Shown piece after piece: positions 23,381 through 33,781 of a stretch of 64,000 nt of DNA. Where the stretch lies: NCBI GenBank assembly GCA_033064195.1, contig JARBJD010000014.1, forward strand, positions 372,001-436,000. The letters are read 5' to 3'. Source of the DNA: Blattamonas nauphoetae (lineage: Eukaryota; Preaxostyla; Oxymonadida). Each line of letters opens with the position of its first letter. Position 1 is the first letter of the stretch. Below the pieces are notes generated by a model. It searched no databases. It was not told the origin of the DNA and was given only the letters and a program-made list of their open reading frames with translations. A program made the position numbers and the translations under genes.

Positions 23381-25770
23381 ATGAAAATGGACTCGTCCAT
23401 CGCTTCACTGCATTTCCTCCCCACAACCAACAACCATCAACTCGTGTTGGCACCGTTTTCATCCAATCTGTTCACAGCCGACACTTTGTTCGCCGAAGCT
23501 GCGTCGTTCTGGCCTCACACATCAATCGCCCAACATCCGACGATTCTTGAGACGTTTGCGGAAGCGTTTTCGAGTCAGATTTCGTCGTCGGCTCAATTTG
23601 TGCATTCTCTTCCCCTTCTCCATCCGAACACACTTCTGGCGCCTTCAGACATCCCTTTCAGTGTTGTTCACAATGTCCTCACCACTCCCTCCCAAACGTC
23701 AATCGCCGAATCGTCGTTCCTGTCCAGCTTCATCCTCAAAAGCCAAACGTTGATTGGTCAATTCGTTGCTATTCTTTCGGATCTTGTTGATCATTTCACT
23801 TGTCCTCCACTCGATGCAGCTGTTGACAAGTCGAAAGAGAAAGATGGCCAGCAGCGAGAACAGAACGAGACGAAACCAAAATTGAACCACAACCATCTCC
23901 ATCCCTTCCACACCTTCACAGCGCTGCCTTTGGAATCATTCCTCACGATTCTAGATCGCTCGAATCTGATCACACTTCTGGACAAGATTCTCTCCCAGCT
24001 CCGATCGAACTGGATGATAGAAAATCCAGTTTTCGTGAAATCATCTCTTTCTCTGATTAAATCGTATTTGATGAAGCTCGACGATTCACTCCTCCTTCCA
24101 GACATCACGCCTCCCGCGCTGGTTCAATCTTGGAAATGCTCCATCCCTCAAACTCTCCTTCAACAAACACATCAGATCGTCACATTGCTTCAGAAAGGAT
24201 TGAACAAGGCATTCTGCGCATTGGACGGAACACAAATGAGATGGACAACAGATGACATCCGGAAGCTCAGAGAAGAGCAGCAGACACTCGTGATCAACAT
24301 GGAAATTGCCGACGTTCATCTTGACAGCGAAAGACTCCTTAAGAAGACATCCTCGCTCCTCGCAAGTGATACCCCCAGCTTCACCGCACTCACAGAGACT
24401 CGAACTGCCGAAGTTGAAGTCTTCGCTCGCTCGTCGATCGAACTGACCGCCTACCAATTCCGTTCCAGCGTGTCCGAAGCTGATTTCGACCCAAAACACG
24501 AGAACTACCCGTGGAAGGTGACACACCACTCGATCGTCCATGTTGGGCTGACACCAGCTGTGCTGATTCAAGTACTTGAACAGGATGCGATTGTGTGGCG
24601 GGATAAACAACGCCAAAATGAGTGGGATCGGCCAGTTGAGACGAGTGTGGAGTCGCTGACGAGGAATGAGAAGGACGAATACGCGTCTCTTCTTCACGAG
24701 ACTCTCTGCTCGTTTGCCTCTCTGCTCAACGAACAGTCGATTGGAGAGATCGAAAGAGTTTGGGCGGAGACGAGTCCTCACTTTGTCGCGCTTGTTGGAC
24801 GAGTGGTTGGGTCTGTGTTGAAAATCCTCTCGCCTCATTTGGTTCGTGATTGGATGACAGTGATTCAAGAACCTCTGTCTATCTTCCCCACTCCAACCAC
24901 TCCTCTTCAGAACTCGGTCTCGTCAATCACTCCGTCCATGCTGATCCCCACCTTCATCACACCCCCACCAGCACACCTGCTCTCAATATCGACCCCGTTC
25001 CTGGCCCTCCTCTCGCTCTTCTTCGAGAAAGTGCAACCATCCACCCAGATCACGTCGACATTGGCACCTCTCTTCGCTTTCCTGTGCCGATCGGTGACAG
25101 TGATTGTGGGGTCCCTCAGCCAAGTCAATATCGCAGTTCCGACGAGTGCAAAAACTCCCTCGTCGCTATTCCAGCTTCTGAGCTCGATTCTGAGCTGCCT
25201 GACGCAGTTCACGAAACAGCCGCCAATCGCACCAGATTCGCCTGCTGGAAGAACCACTCCCCAATTCATTCTGTTCACTCAATCATTGTTTGATGATTTC
25301 GTTCTTTCGATTCAGAAGGTGCCCGAACTCTCAAAAGCCTGGAACAATCGGAACACGTCGCTCTCTTTCCGCTCTCTCTCTCCCAACGCGACTCGATCTC
25401 CGACGATGCGGCAGAATCGTCCAATTCGTCTGTCACAAATTATGTTTCGTTCGTGGCAGCTTTCAGCCAGTTCTCGTCTTTCTTTGAAGAAGAGATGAGA
25501 CAGAACAACTCCATCGTGGCCACATTTCTGAACGCCGCACCAAACAAACCAACCGCGTTTGTGAATGCTCAGACCACCCTCGCTGACTGGGCGAAGAAGA
25601 TGAGTGCCGACTGCGCTGAGTCGATTGAGATACTTCATCCGACTCTGCAGCTGACACCATCCTTGTCGTCTCCTCACCATTGGGATGGAGAGCAAGTGTC
25701 TCCCCTTGCCCATCGATTCTGTCTTCTGAAATGTTTGGGAATTCACTTCAGACCAAAACCGCAGAGTAAG
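23381..25770 (+). CDS. Large helical protein of unknown function, 3' end lost
   Basis: ATG 23381 opens a 705-codon frame (MKMDSSIASLHFLPTTNN) with strongly coding character and no relatives in the window. Near 25310-25390 the good frame moves by one register (SIQKVPELSK to SEHVALFPLSLSQRDSISDD), by a frameshift or a very short intron, and continues as FVAAFSQFSSFFEEEMRQ to KCLGIHFRPKPQ. There it meets a textbook donor GTAAGT at about 25768. No continuing exon follows; a family A gene starts 250 bp later. Long amphipathic helices and Leu/Ser-rich blocks suggest a solenoid, perhaps a HEAT or transport-factor-like protein, but I cannot name it. Confidence 0.55.
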
Positions 25771-26023
25771 TCCCCCGTAATAACCTGGCTTGCTGGATTT
25801 CTCTCCTTAATCCCTCGTTTTTCTGATTTCACTCCACAAAATGTCGATTATCTATCTTAAACCCTCGAAAAACAGACCCTATGAAGATAAATGTGTCCTT
25901 TCTATCTCACCCCTGCCGATGCTCTCTTAGTTGTGGACATATGTGGACGATCGTCTGATTGACTCTTGATCATCCCACAACTGAGTTTTGACTTAAACTC
26001 CCCTTAATCGAAAATTGATCCCG

Positions 26024-27084
26024 ATGTCAGAAGTCACTTCAGACAGTATCCCTCTTTTCCTCCTCATTGTTCCGTTCTTGCTCAAGATCATTCTCCATTC
26101 CTGAACTGGTATCCGAATAATCCAGTCTCAGTCGATTCATCTTCACGGACCATCATGTCACTCGCTTCGATGGTCCGAGATGGGTTCAAATTTGAAGAGA
26201 GGCATCTTCGCAAAGCATCACTGCTTTTGGAACTCCTCAATATGAAAGGCAGCATCCGATTCAAAATCCCTGCTTTGTTTAACGCCTTCGGACCCAACTC
26301 CACTGATTCTGCTGCTGCATTTGTGGATTCGATGACTCTGATCTTTACGTTGCCCCATCCGTCAGTTTTCCGGGACGCTCTGGAATTCTTTCGAAAATGT
26401 CTCAGTCCGTTGTCAAAATCAACACAAATAGCCGTTCTTTCCACCAACATCATTCGCAGAATTCTTTCAGCACCTCAGCTGAGGGATCTCTCATCGATGA
26501 CAGATCACAGCCTCCTGAAGTCTGTTGTCCGGATTTTCAACAATTGTGTCTGGTTCTCCTCCCCCGACTCTGTCCGATCTCTTTCCGCCGTTTCCGACGC
26601 TGACCCTCAATCAGTCCGAGATGTGGTGTTGAATAAAGTGTTGATCCCAATTGAACAATCTCTCGTTCAGATCAATCGCAATCCACGCCTATTGTCGTGG
26701 AACGATGAATACAAGCTACTATTGAGCCTGCAGTCCAGAATCTTCGAAGTTAGTGCATTCCACCAACCAACACTGGATTTCATTTGTTCATCTCGCATCC
26801 CAATAGTCTTCCAATCACTTCTCTCAAAAGTGGAAGACGAAGACACCCATCAGTTCATCATCGCGCTCATGAACGACAATATCAACGAATGGAAGATGGA
26901 TGGCGCGGAAACTTGGTGCAGAGGGAGAATATTGTTGCAGACACTGGAACAGGAAGGATTCAGAAATCATCTCGAACAAACACTGTTTCACGACCAAAGA
27001 CGAGAATATAATTGGGATGTGAGGTCCTATTCAGTTCGACTCAAGCACCATTTGGGAATGAACTCCCCTCTGCCTCGTTGGTAG
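26024..27084 (+). CDS. Family A protein, intact, 339 aa, two exons
   Basis: Exon 1 is 26024-26045 (ATG, MSEVTSD, two codons longer than usual because the standard ATG position is GAA). The intron is 26046-26086 (41 nt, GTATCC...AAG), and exon 2 is 26087-27084, giving MSEVTSDNHSPFLNW. Then come SLASMVRDGFKFEE, STNIIRRILSAPQLRDLSSM, NKVLIPIEQSLVQINRN, SAFHQPTLDFICSS, RGRILLQTLEQEGF and LGMNSPLPRW. An AATCGAAAA element lies about 15 nt upstream of the ATG. The C-terminal 30 residues are almost identical to those of the copy ending at 42927, suggesting gene conversion. It sits where exons of the preceding gene would be expected. Confidence 0.85.
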
Positions 27085-27866
27085 ATGATTCGTGACACGA
27101 AACGAACTCTGTCACCATCATTTCACTTGATAATCAGATGACATTTCAAATTATGATCGGTCGCTCTATTTCTGGAAACTGAAGTTTGGTCTGCTTTCAG
27201 AATTCAATTTCTGTTGGAGAGTGAATTACAGGTTGTAGGGAGCCTATTACACATCCTCACTAAGTATGAACTAAATTGGAGATGGTCCAAATTCTCGATC
27301 CTTTTTCCACTTTATGATGGGTCTCTCCATTTTTCAGAACTGATCATTACATCACATTACCCAAAAAAATCATCAATACAAACAGTAGTGAAATACAAGT
27401 GATATGACCGAAGTCTGAGTGACGTTTCTCCGCCATCTTATTGCAGAGATCTCCTCCTGTGTCATGGATCATCGTATTAACAACATGAAATCCATGCATC
27501 TGCCTAAAAATGTGAAGAGAATGAAAAGTAAGGAATAAAAATGAGAGCAAACCTGAAAAACACGGGAAATATGCTGGATCTGAACTGATTGGTGGAGTGA
27601 CCAAACTGTTCGTCTAATTTGTTGAATCAATAAAGTTTGACCGACAAACACTGAAAAATGAGGAAAAAGAGGAAGAGAATGAGTGATGAAGGAGAGAGAC
27701 AGATCCATGCAAGAAAAATGAAGCAACAATTGCATTCCATAAAAAGAGCGAATTGAGCTTTGATTGGTGGAAAGCATACCGGGATTGCACTGCAGTGACC
27801 ATCAGGTCATTGTCCGTGAGTGCGTTAATCTTTAAGACGAGAATGAGAATGGAGAATGGAGCACAC
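27085..27866. other. Non-coding gap with decayed partner sequence
   Basis: An ATG at 27138, 54 bp after the family A stop, sits where the LRR partner's first exon normally starts, but the sequence diverges after one codon. Near 27466 a short CATGGATCATCGT match to the other type of family A 3' flank is visible. The rest is AT-rich with no convincing frame on either strand. Confidence 0.4.
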
Positions 27867-27922
27867 CAAAGTGTCAACACAGAGTGAGTGGGAAGTACTG
27901 CAGGGTCAGCATGTGATGTCAT
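27867..27922 (-). pseudogene. Orphan first exon of the LRR partner gene
   Basis: A 56-nt exon (ATG 27922, MTSHADPAVLPTHSVLTL) with a GTGTGC donor, 59 bp after the family A pseudogene stop at 27981. No LRR exon follows on the minus strand, so the partner gene was lost while its first exon survived. Confidence 0.7.
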
Positions 27923-28913
27923 CTGAACATCAGGGAAATGTGTGAGGATGATGACAGTGTTCTTTCGTCCCAAATGCCAGCTACCAATAAGGTCGTCGGG
28001 AGTTCATTCCCAAATTGAACATGATTTGGAATGAAATCAACTTCGTTTGTTTTCCATTCTCCGATGAGTGATCGTGAAGCAGCGTTTGTTCAATTCCATC
28101 AAGAAACCCTTCCTGTTTCAGTGTCTGCAACAATTTTCTTCCTTTGCCCGCAGTTGTTGCTTCAATGAACTTCCATCTGCTGATATTGTTGGATAAAGTC
28201 GAAACGATGAGTTTGATAGTGTTTTCGTTTTCCATTTTTGTGAGAAGCGATTGGAAGGCCATTGGGATGTGAGAAGCACAAATGAAATCCAGTGTTGGTT
28301 GGTGGAAAGCACTCAGATCAAAGATTCTGGTCAGCAATTCCATTGTGTCGATGTACTTATCGATCCGGGACAAGAAATGAGGATGGCGACTGATCTGGAC
28401 GAGAGAAGGTTTAATTGGGATCAGAACTTCAGTCAACATCATATTTCAGACAAATTGAGGGTCAGTGTTGGAAGTGGTGGAAAGAGAATGAAGAGAGCCG
28501 TGTGAGTCGAGCCAGACACCAGACTTGATAACCGCCAGAATCGACTTCAAAATTCCTTTATCTGCAATCACAGATATATCACGCAAATGAGGTGTCGAAA
28601 GGATTCGGGAAAAGAGTTTGGAGGAGACAAGGGCTCGGCAGTTTACTGTCGAACTTTGGTTGAGAAATCGATGAAGCAATGACAGAGTCTCTCTGAAGAT
28701 CGATGGATGGGGTGAGGAGAAGAGTATTGAGATCGAATCCACAAACACTGCAGCGGGGTTTGGGGAGCCTTGTCCAATCGCCTTCAACATAGTGTCGCCG
28801 AAATTGAATGAACGGTCAAATCTGCTGTTGCACGAAGAAAGAAAGGTTGAAGCTTTGCTAACTAGTATTCTGGATGAATCAGATGATTCTGACGATGAAG
28901 CGAAGTAGGGGAT

Positions 28914-31819
28914 TAGGCATGGCTGACCGGCACTGACCGGTCAGTTTTCATCGAAAAGTACTGACGGTCACTGACCGGAGAAATTAGGGAACCCACAATC
29001 CAGAGTTACCATTTCTCCGAAGTGGATTCATCGAAAATAGCATTTCGCATCGATAACGTGAGTATTCGTGATCTGTCTTCGGATATGCAACTAATGTATA
29101 ATTTTCACTTCTATTCATCTCTTACGAACTTATTCTTGGATATTTTTACCAGTTATAAGTACAAAAGGCAATTATGGGTTGCTCTTTGACATTTTTTGTC
29201 TTCAACCACAAGTTAAGTTAACACTCTTGTTTTCTCACTTCGGCTTTTTTTGAATCACAGAGTTTTGAAGAGGATTGAAACACTTTATGAATGAAGTGGG
29301 AACGACGCCACTACTCATTGCTGTCATCACTTCTTTCCTCCCCACTTCGTGCCCACCAAATCGATGGCAGACTGTAGTGGAGGAGCACACGAATGATGAG
29401 TACTCTGACGGGGGAGGGAGAGCATTAGACTCTTGTTTGGTGGGCGATGGATGGACGAGAGGGGTGCAGGACAGGGCGAGGGGCGAGTGGTGTGAAGGGT
29501 GTTGGGGACGGCGTGGTCAGGAGGGGTGGTGCCTTCAGGACGTCGGGTGCTTCTGCGGCAGCGAGGGGAGGAAGGGGGAGAACGAACGGTGAACTGGGAG
29601 TGGTCTGCTTTGTGGGTGGGGTGCGCTTGGCCTGCGGGAGGACCACCGAGAGTGGTCGATCCAGCACGTGCTGCGAGTCCGCTGATGGATTGGGATCGAC
29701 AGCGAGTTTTGTGAAGTGCGGGAGGGTGAGGAGTTATGTTGGGGAGGGCTGTGTCCGTCCAGGCGACGGTGCTGGATAAGACTGACGGATCAGAAGAGAC
29801 GAGCGGGGTTTGGAGGCTGGCTGTGTTCCAAGAACGGTGATCGTAGTGGGAAGCTTCTGCTCGGCTGGCTGAGAACTCGCCTCGTCCGTGCGGTGCGTAA
29901 GGAGGGGAGCAGCCGACGAGCTCCGAAGCACGTCAGCTGCGTCTGTCCTGTCCAGCTGGGGGTGGCGATCAGTGAGGTTGGGAGTGCTGACAGACTCGCC
30001 TGTGCTCTTCAGGAGAGAGAAGGGGAGCAGCGCGTGGCTGTTGAGGTTCAATCGCTGCAGTCCCAAGGTGTGCTGAGCAGGCTGGGCCGGTGTCTTCTCC
30101 AGCACCGCATGTGATCAATTAGGCGAGAGACAATTGAGCACGAGCTTTGGAAGCGGAGAGTACGGCAGGATCAGCTGTGTTGGGGTGCGGGGGGCAGTCG
30201 GGTTGGCAAGCGTGGCTGGCGATGCCGCTGGTTGTGTCGGGGAGAAGAACACGGGCGAAACGCTGGTGCCGACAGGAGGAGTGACAGCAAGCGACGGTGG
30301 AAGGGTCGGAAACAAAGAAGAGGACGGCTGGATGCCTTTCATCTGCAGAAGATGGGCGAGCGGGAAGGCGAAGGAAGTTGTTGTGAGGTGCGTGACGGGC
30401 GGCAGGGATGACTGTTTGTCAGTGAAGAAGAAGCTGCCTGTTCGTCCCTCGGGATCATTGGGCGACGACACAGGTGGGGGTGAACCGTTATTTCCCCACG
30501 ACAGTGTCTGTTGGACAGATCCACACGATCGGTACCGAAATAGTGAATATGATAGGGTTGGGGGCAGAGGATAGAAATAGTGTGCAACATCAAGCGATTT
30601 AGTCTGTGGAACGGGCGGGAAAGAGCCAGACCCGGCGGTGATGTGAGGGGGCGTCGGCAGGATGGCACTGAGGTCTTCCTGGGCCATCAAGAAGCTTTCC
30701 CGCTGCGCTTCGAGTTTGTGGCGTTCGCGGTCTTCGCTGAGACGCCGACTGGCTGGAATAAACACTTTGGAGTGCACGGTCAGCGAAGACAGCGTCGATA
30801 TGGAAGAAAACGGAGTGGATACTGAAAGGAGAGGTTGGGAAACATGATGAGAAGCAGAGAGACTTCATAGAACAATGATGAACACACTTTCCGGATTGGA
30901 AGGTTGTTTCGTGTCGATCGACAAGTCTGATGGCTCCGTTTTGGCAGAAAGCTGCGAGCCTGCCAGCGGTGGATATACAGTGTCGCGGATCCTGTGGAAA
31001 AACTGCTCGAAGTGACAGACGTCAAAGGGGAGCGAGTAATCAAGGAGCGACAGGAGGGTACGCTCCATGTCGTTGAAGACAGTCGGAGCGATGCCTCCGA
31101 GGTGGGCGTAGTGCTTGTTGAAGAAAAATTGGTCGTCGAGATACTTTGTGGAGACAACGGTGCTGAAAGGAAGATGAAAAGGAGAGGAGATGAAACGCTG
31201 TGAGGAAGAGGGTGTGGGCGTTGTGAGAGGTGAAGCGCACGCCACAGTCTGTCCGGAGACACTCGATGTACAAAAGAGCGATCACGAAGCAGAAAGGAGA
31301 ACAGTTCATTCTCAACATCAGTCTGAAAGCACAGAGGCGATCAAGGAAAATGAGGTAAAATGATGAAAAAGTGAAAGGAAAGTGCGTACAAATCAAGACA
31401 TATTGACAGAGATGGTAAGTGCGGTGAGCTTTCGAAGAGCCAGATTGTGTCGGAGTCTTGGCTTGTGCTTGACTACGAGTCACGACGTGAAACCTGGTCG
31501 AGAGCATAAAGTTTCACGATTGCAAAAGCACTCGCTTCGTCAACATCGTGGAGATCTTTTGGGCTGTGTTTGTTGATCGATTCGTGGTATGTTGGTGAAT
31601 GTGAAGTGTGAGATCAACAATCCCATTGTTGTAGTTATCTCCATGATACGGAAAAAGGAGGCTTCCGATCGGCTTCTGCAAGCAAATCTTGATATGTATA
31701 TCTGCTTGCTCGCAGAATTCTGGATTATAGAAAGTGATTTAAAGAAGTGCTGAGATCTGACCCTTTCATTTATTCAAGGGTGACACTGACCGGCACTTTT
31801 GGCCGGTCAGCCATGCCTA
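28914..31819. mobile_element. hAT-like DNA transposon, 2906 bp, carrying a cyclin gene
   Basis: Both ends begin TAGGCATGGCTGACCGGC (18-bp perfect terminal inverted repeat), and an exact 8-bp target duplication TAGGGGAT flanks the element (28906-28913 and 31820-31827). Subterminal CTGACCGG motifs are repeated in both orientations, as in hAT elements. The only recognisable coding content is a cyclin-box gene on the minus strand; there is no hAT transposase, so the element is non-autonomous and seems to have captured a host gene. The left 350 bp (28940-29270) is AT-rich and empty. Confidence 0.88.
30115..31450 (-). CDS. PHO80-type (P/U) cyclin with Pro/Ser/Thr-rich tail, inside the transposon
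   Basis: Exons on the minus strand: about 31450-31390 (LALRKLTALTISVN), then 31197-31345 (NCSPFCFVIALLYIECL, FTSHNAHTLFLTA), a 34-nt intron at 31163-31196, and from 31162 on (VVSTKYLDDQFFFNKHYAHL, GGIAPTVFNDMERTLLSLLD). The HYAHLGGI...ME...LL pattern is diagnostic of PHO80-like cyclins, which activate a CDK. A further intron (about 30828-30895) leads to a Pro/Ser/Thr-rich tail ending at 30115. The same frame reopens beyond that stop down to 29425, also P/S/T-rich. The 5' end is unresolved: the N-terminal exon lacks an ATG in frame. Confidence 0.7.
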
Positions 31820-31845
31820 TAGGGGATACCGCCAGAGGAGGTCAT

Positions 31846-32090
31846 GGTGATAAATCTTGTGTATTCGATTGTGTACAGAGATTGTGATGACTCCGAAGGG
31901 CCGATCAGGAACGAAGAGGAAAGTCTCGTCCTGTTGCACTTATTGCGTCTGTAACCAAGACTATCTATCACGTAGACACGAATGATTTGATACCAACCAA
32001 TAAAAATTCGAAATCAAGACAATGTGAGCCTGAAAACGAAAATGATCTCTGAAGCGAGTGAACAGGAGCTTCAAATTCTTAAAACGGTTC
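31846..32090 (-). promoter_or_regulatory. Conserved upstream block of a family A gene
   Basis: Upstream of exon 1 an ATCGAATACAC element lies about 20 nt from the ATG and a GGGCCGATC motif about 55 nt further. Both are shared with the upstream regions at 62376-62560 and, less exactly, 45200-45420 and 52324-52510. The similarity extends some 200 bp (for example GAAATC/AAGACAA near 32015). The interval from here to 32311 has no coding frame. Confidence 0.5.
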
Positions 32091-32311
32091 ACGTTACCGG
32101 TACAAGGGTATTTCTATCAACCCATCCTTTCGTCTCGCTTTCCACCACAGCTACATAATAGTCTCAGGCTCTGCGTGTTGATCGATGTCCAAACAAGAAA
32201 GTCGAGTGAGATGACGGGCTCCCAACGCTGCTGATGAGTTGATGATGACAAACAAAATACCTTTCGTGCCTGTTTGGAGGAGATCGTAGATTGTGTGCAG
32301 ATCTGAGCGGA

Positions 32312-33547
32312 TCATCCGACAATCACAAACAGCGGGACGAGAAAGTGATTTGAAAGGAGTGGAGAGTGAAGGGTCCAATCATCTGCGACATTCGATCCCA
32401 GCCATCGCGAAAGATCACGACACTCGTTGAAAACTGCGAGGTCGTGCAGTCTTCCCTTCTCGTGCATCAGCATCTCGTCGAGTGTGTCTTCGAATCCTTC
32501 CGAAATCAAAACTGCGAGAATCTGTTTTCCTGACCGTTGTGCGTCTGGCACTTCATGTTTCCATTCATTTCGTGAGGCAGATCGGAACATGTGTTCGAAT
32601 GGGTGTGTGTAGCCTTCCCAATACTTCACTTGGCTCAGATGATTCGCTGGCTGTTCCTTCCATTCTTTCAGCGAACGGGAGATGCTGCGGAGTGACGCAC
32701 GGAGAGGATTCCATTCTTCGACGAGCGAGAGACAACTCGCGAATGCCATCACAATCGGAGCAGCGAGAACGAACTCCAACGTTGCACGATGGAATGGACT
32801 CAAATGCAGGAGAGTGTCCAACAGTCTCAGGAAGGAGTGGGACAAGGATCGACTGAGGAAGAACACATTTCGACAGAGATGGTGGAGAAAGGGAGAGGAT
32901 GGGGAAATGACCTCCTGAAAGATGAGATCACGATGGTTGAATGCGTCGAATGGAGTGATGACACCAATTTCCCGAAACACAATCGGTTGGGCGATGAAAA
33001 GGATCACTTCGAGGATTCCAAGGAGAGAACAAAGAATTGTGTCATTTCCTGCAATTTGCTGTGTGTGTTGGTGAACATGTGTCAATATATTTCCGATGAA
33101 ATCTGTCTCCACGAGACGCAGGTGCATTTCCGTTGATGTTTGACTTGTTATTTGATAAAGCAATGACAACGCAGCTGCAACCACTCTTAAATGAGGAGAT
33201 GATAGAAGAGTGAATATGCTCTCCAGAAAGTCAGAAGGCGATCCCGTTGAATTGGAAATGAGGTCAGTGCGGCGGTTGGCAACACGATCGGTTTGATCCC
33301 ACTTCGATTTGAGACTCTCCAAAAGTTGAACAGCATTGTCTTGAAGGGGATGGTGAAGTGGAGAGTTCTCTTTCACGAGGACAACAAGGGAATCGAAAAG
33401 GGACAATTCGTCTTCGAGGGACAATTCTGAGTTCGCTTCGAAAGTGAGGAGTGATACCGGCACTTTCTGGATGATTGGCTTTGATTCGGGTGAAGGATGA
33501 ATACAGGCTTCAGAAATAGTGTTCGATCGGGATGGCTTGTTTCCCAT
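32312..33547 (-). CDS. Divergent family A relative, 411 aa, single exon, likely N-myristoylated
   Basis: ATG 33547 opens MGNKPSRSN, a good N-myristoylation context (Gly2, Ser6), so membrane anchoring is likely. The frame is uninterrupted to TGA 32312. The order of blocks follows family A at low identity: ESIFTLLSSPHLRVVAAALS for the FVDSxxVLLSSxHPSI block, LIFQEVISPSSPFLHHLCRN for LHEVLIPxEPSLVQISRN, SPFHRATLEFVLAAPIVMAF for SAFHQPTLDFICSSRIPMAF, and GKQILAVLISEGFEDTLDEM for GRILLQTLEQEGFRNHLEQT. It lacks the YSPFLxW exon junction and the intron. It is head-to-head with the family A gene at 33782, sharing 234 bp. Confidence 0.75.
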   Translation of the reverse strand: MGNKPSRSNTISEACIHPSPESKPIIQKVPVSLLTFEANSELSLEDELSLFDSLVVLVKENSPLHHPLQDNAVQLLESLKSKWDQTDRVANRRTDLISNSTGSPSDFLESIFTLLSSPHLRVVAAALSLLYQITSQTSTEMHLRLVETDFIGNILTHVHQHTQQIAGNDTILCSLLGILEVILFIAQPIVFREIGVITPFDAFNHRDLIFQEVISPSSPFLHHLCRNVFFLSRSLSHSFLRLLDTLLHLSPFHRATLEFVLAAPIVMAFASCLSLVEEWNPLRASLRSISRSLKEWKEQPANHLSQVKYWEGYTHPFEHMFRSASRNEWKHEVPDAQRSGKQILAVLISEGFEDTLDEMLMHEKGRLHDLAVFNECRDLSRWLGSNVADDWTLHSPLLSNHFLVPLFVIVG

Positions 33548-33781
33548 TCACAGTTCATTTCGATCATCCCATTGTTCACGGTTTTCTTGTCTTTCTTCGC
33601 ATTCTCTTGATTCGCAACAATGATCGTTAATGTCAAGGTAATTGCATTCTTTTGATAGCAAATATTGATATCAAACTAATCACACGCAACCCAGGTCAAA
33701 CAGCTGGATGAAAAGTGATCTTCCCATGGATTTGTCTACATCGTTCTCACTATCATAATTCGAGAAGTTCATGATTCAAAA
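33548..33781. promoter_or_regulatory. Shared divergent promoter region
   Basis: A 234-bp AT-rich interval separates the start codons of two divergent family A relatives (33547 on minus, 33782 on plus). It contains a near-palindromic AATATTGATATC stretch at about 33661 and must hold the promoters of both genes. No canonical TATA box stands out. Confidence 0.5.

Larger units (their letters stand above)
27981..31845 (-). pseudogene. Family A pseudogene with a 2.9-kb transposon in its intron
   Basis: Exon 1 survives at 31830-31845 (ATG, MTSSG) and its GTATCC donor is intact. The intron then contains the 28914-31819 element and resumes with normal intron sequence to CAG at about 28870. Exon 2 begins AATAC but is missing about 110 nt, resuming at VSKAST. 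It then reads MLKAIGQGSPNPAAVFVDS, STPHLRDISVIADKGIL and DPQFV, followed by a TGA where paralogs have the CGA arginine of RDVVL (about 28443), then TEVLIPIKPSLVQISRH, SAFHQPTLDFICAS, KGRKLLQTLKQEGF and LGMNSRRPYW. It is dead through the deletion and the stop rather than through the insertion. Confidence 0.8.

Noticed and set aside
29425-30105. Extra open frames downstream of the cyclin stop in the same register
   Set aside because: Low-complexity Pro/Ser/Thr-rich sequence separated by stops; listed only as a possible former extension of the cyclin tail, not as a gene.
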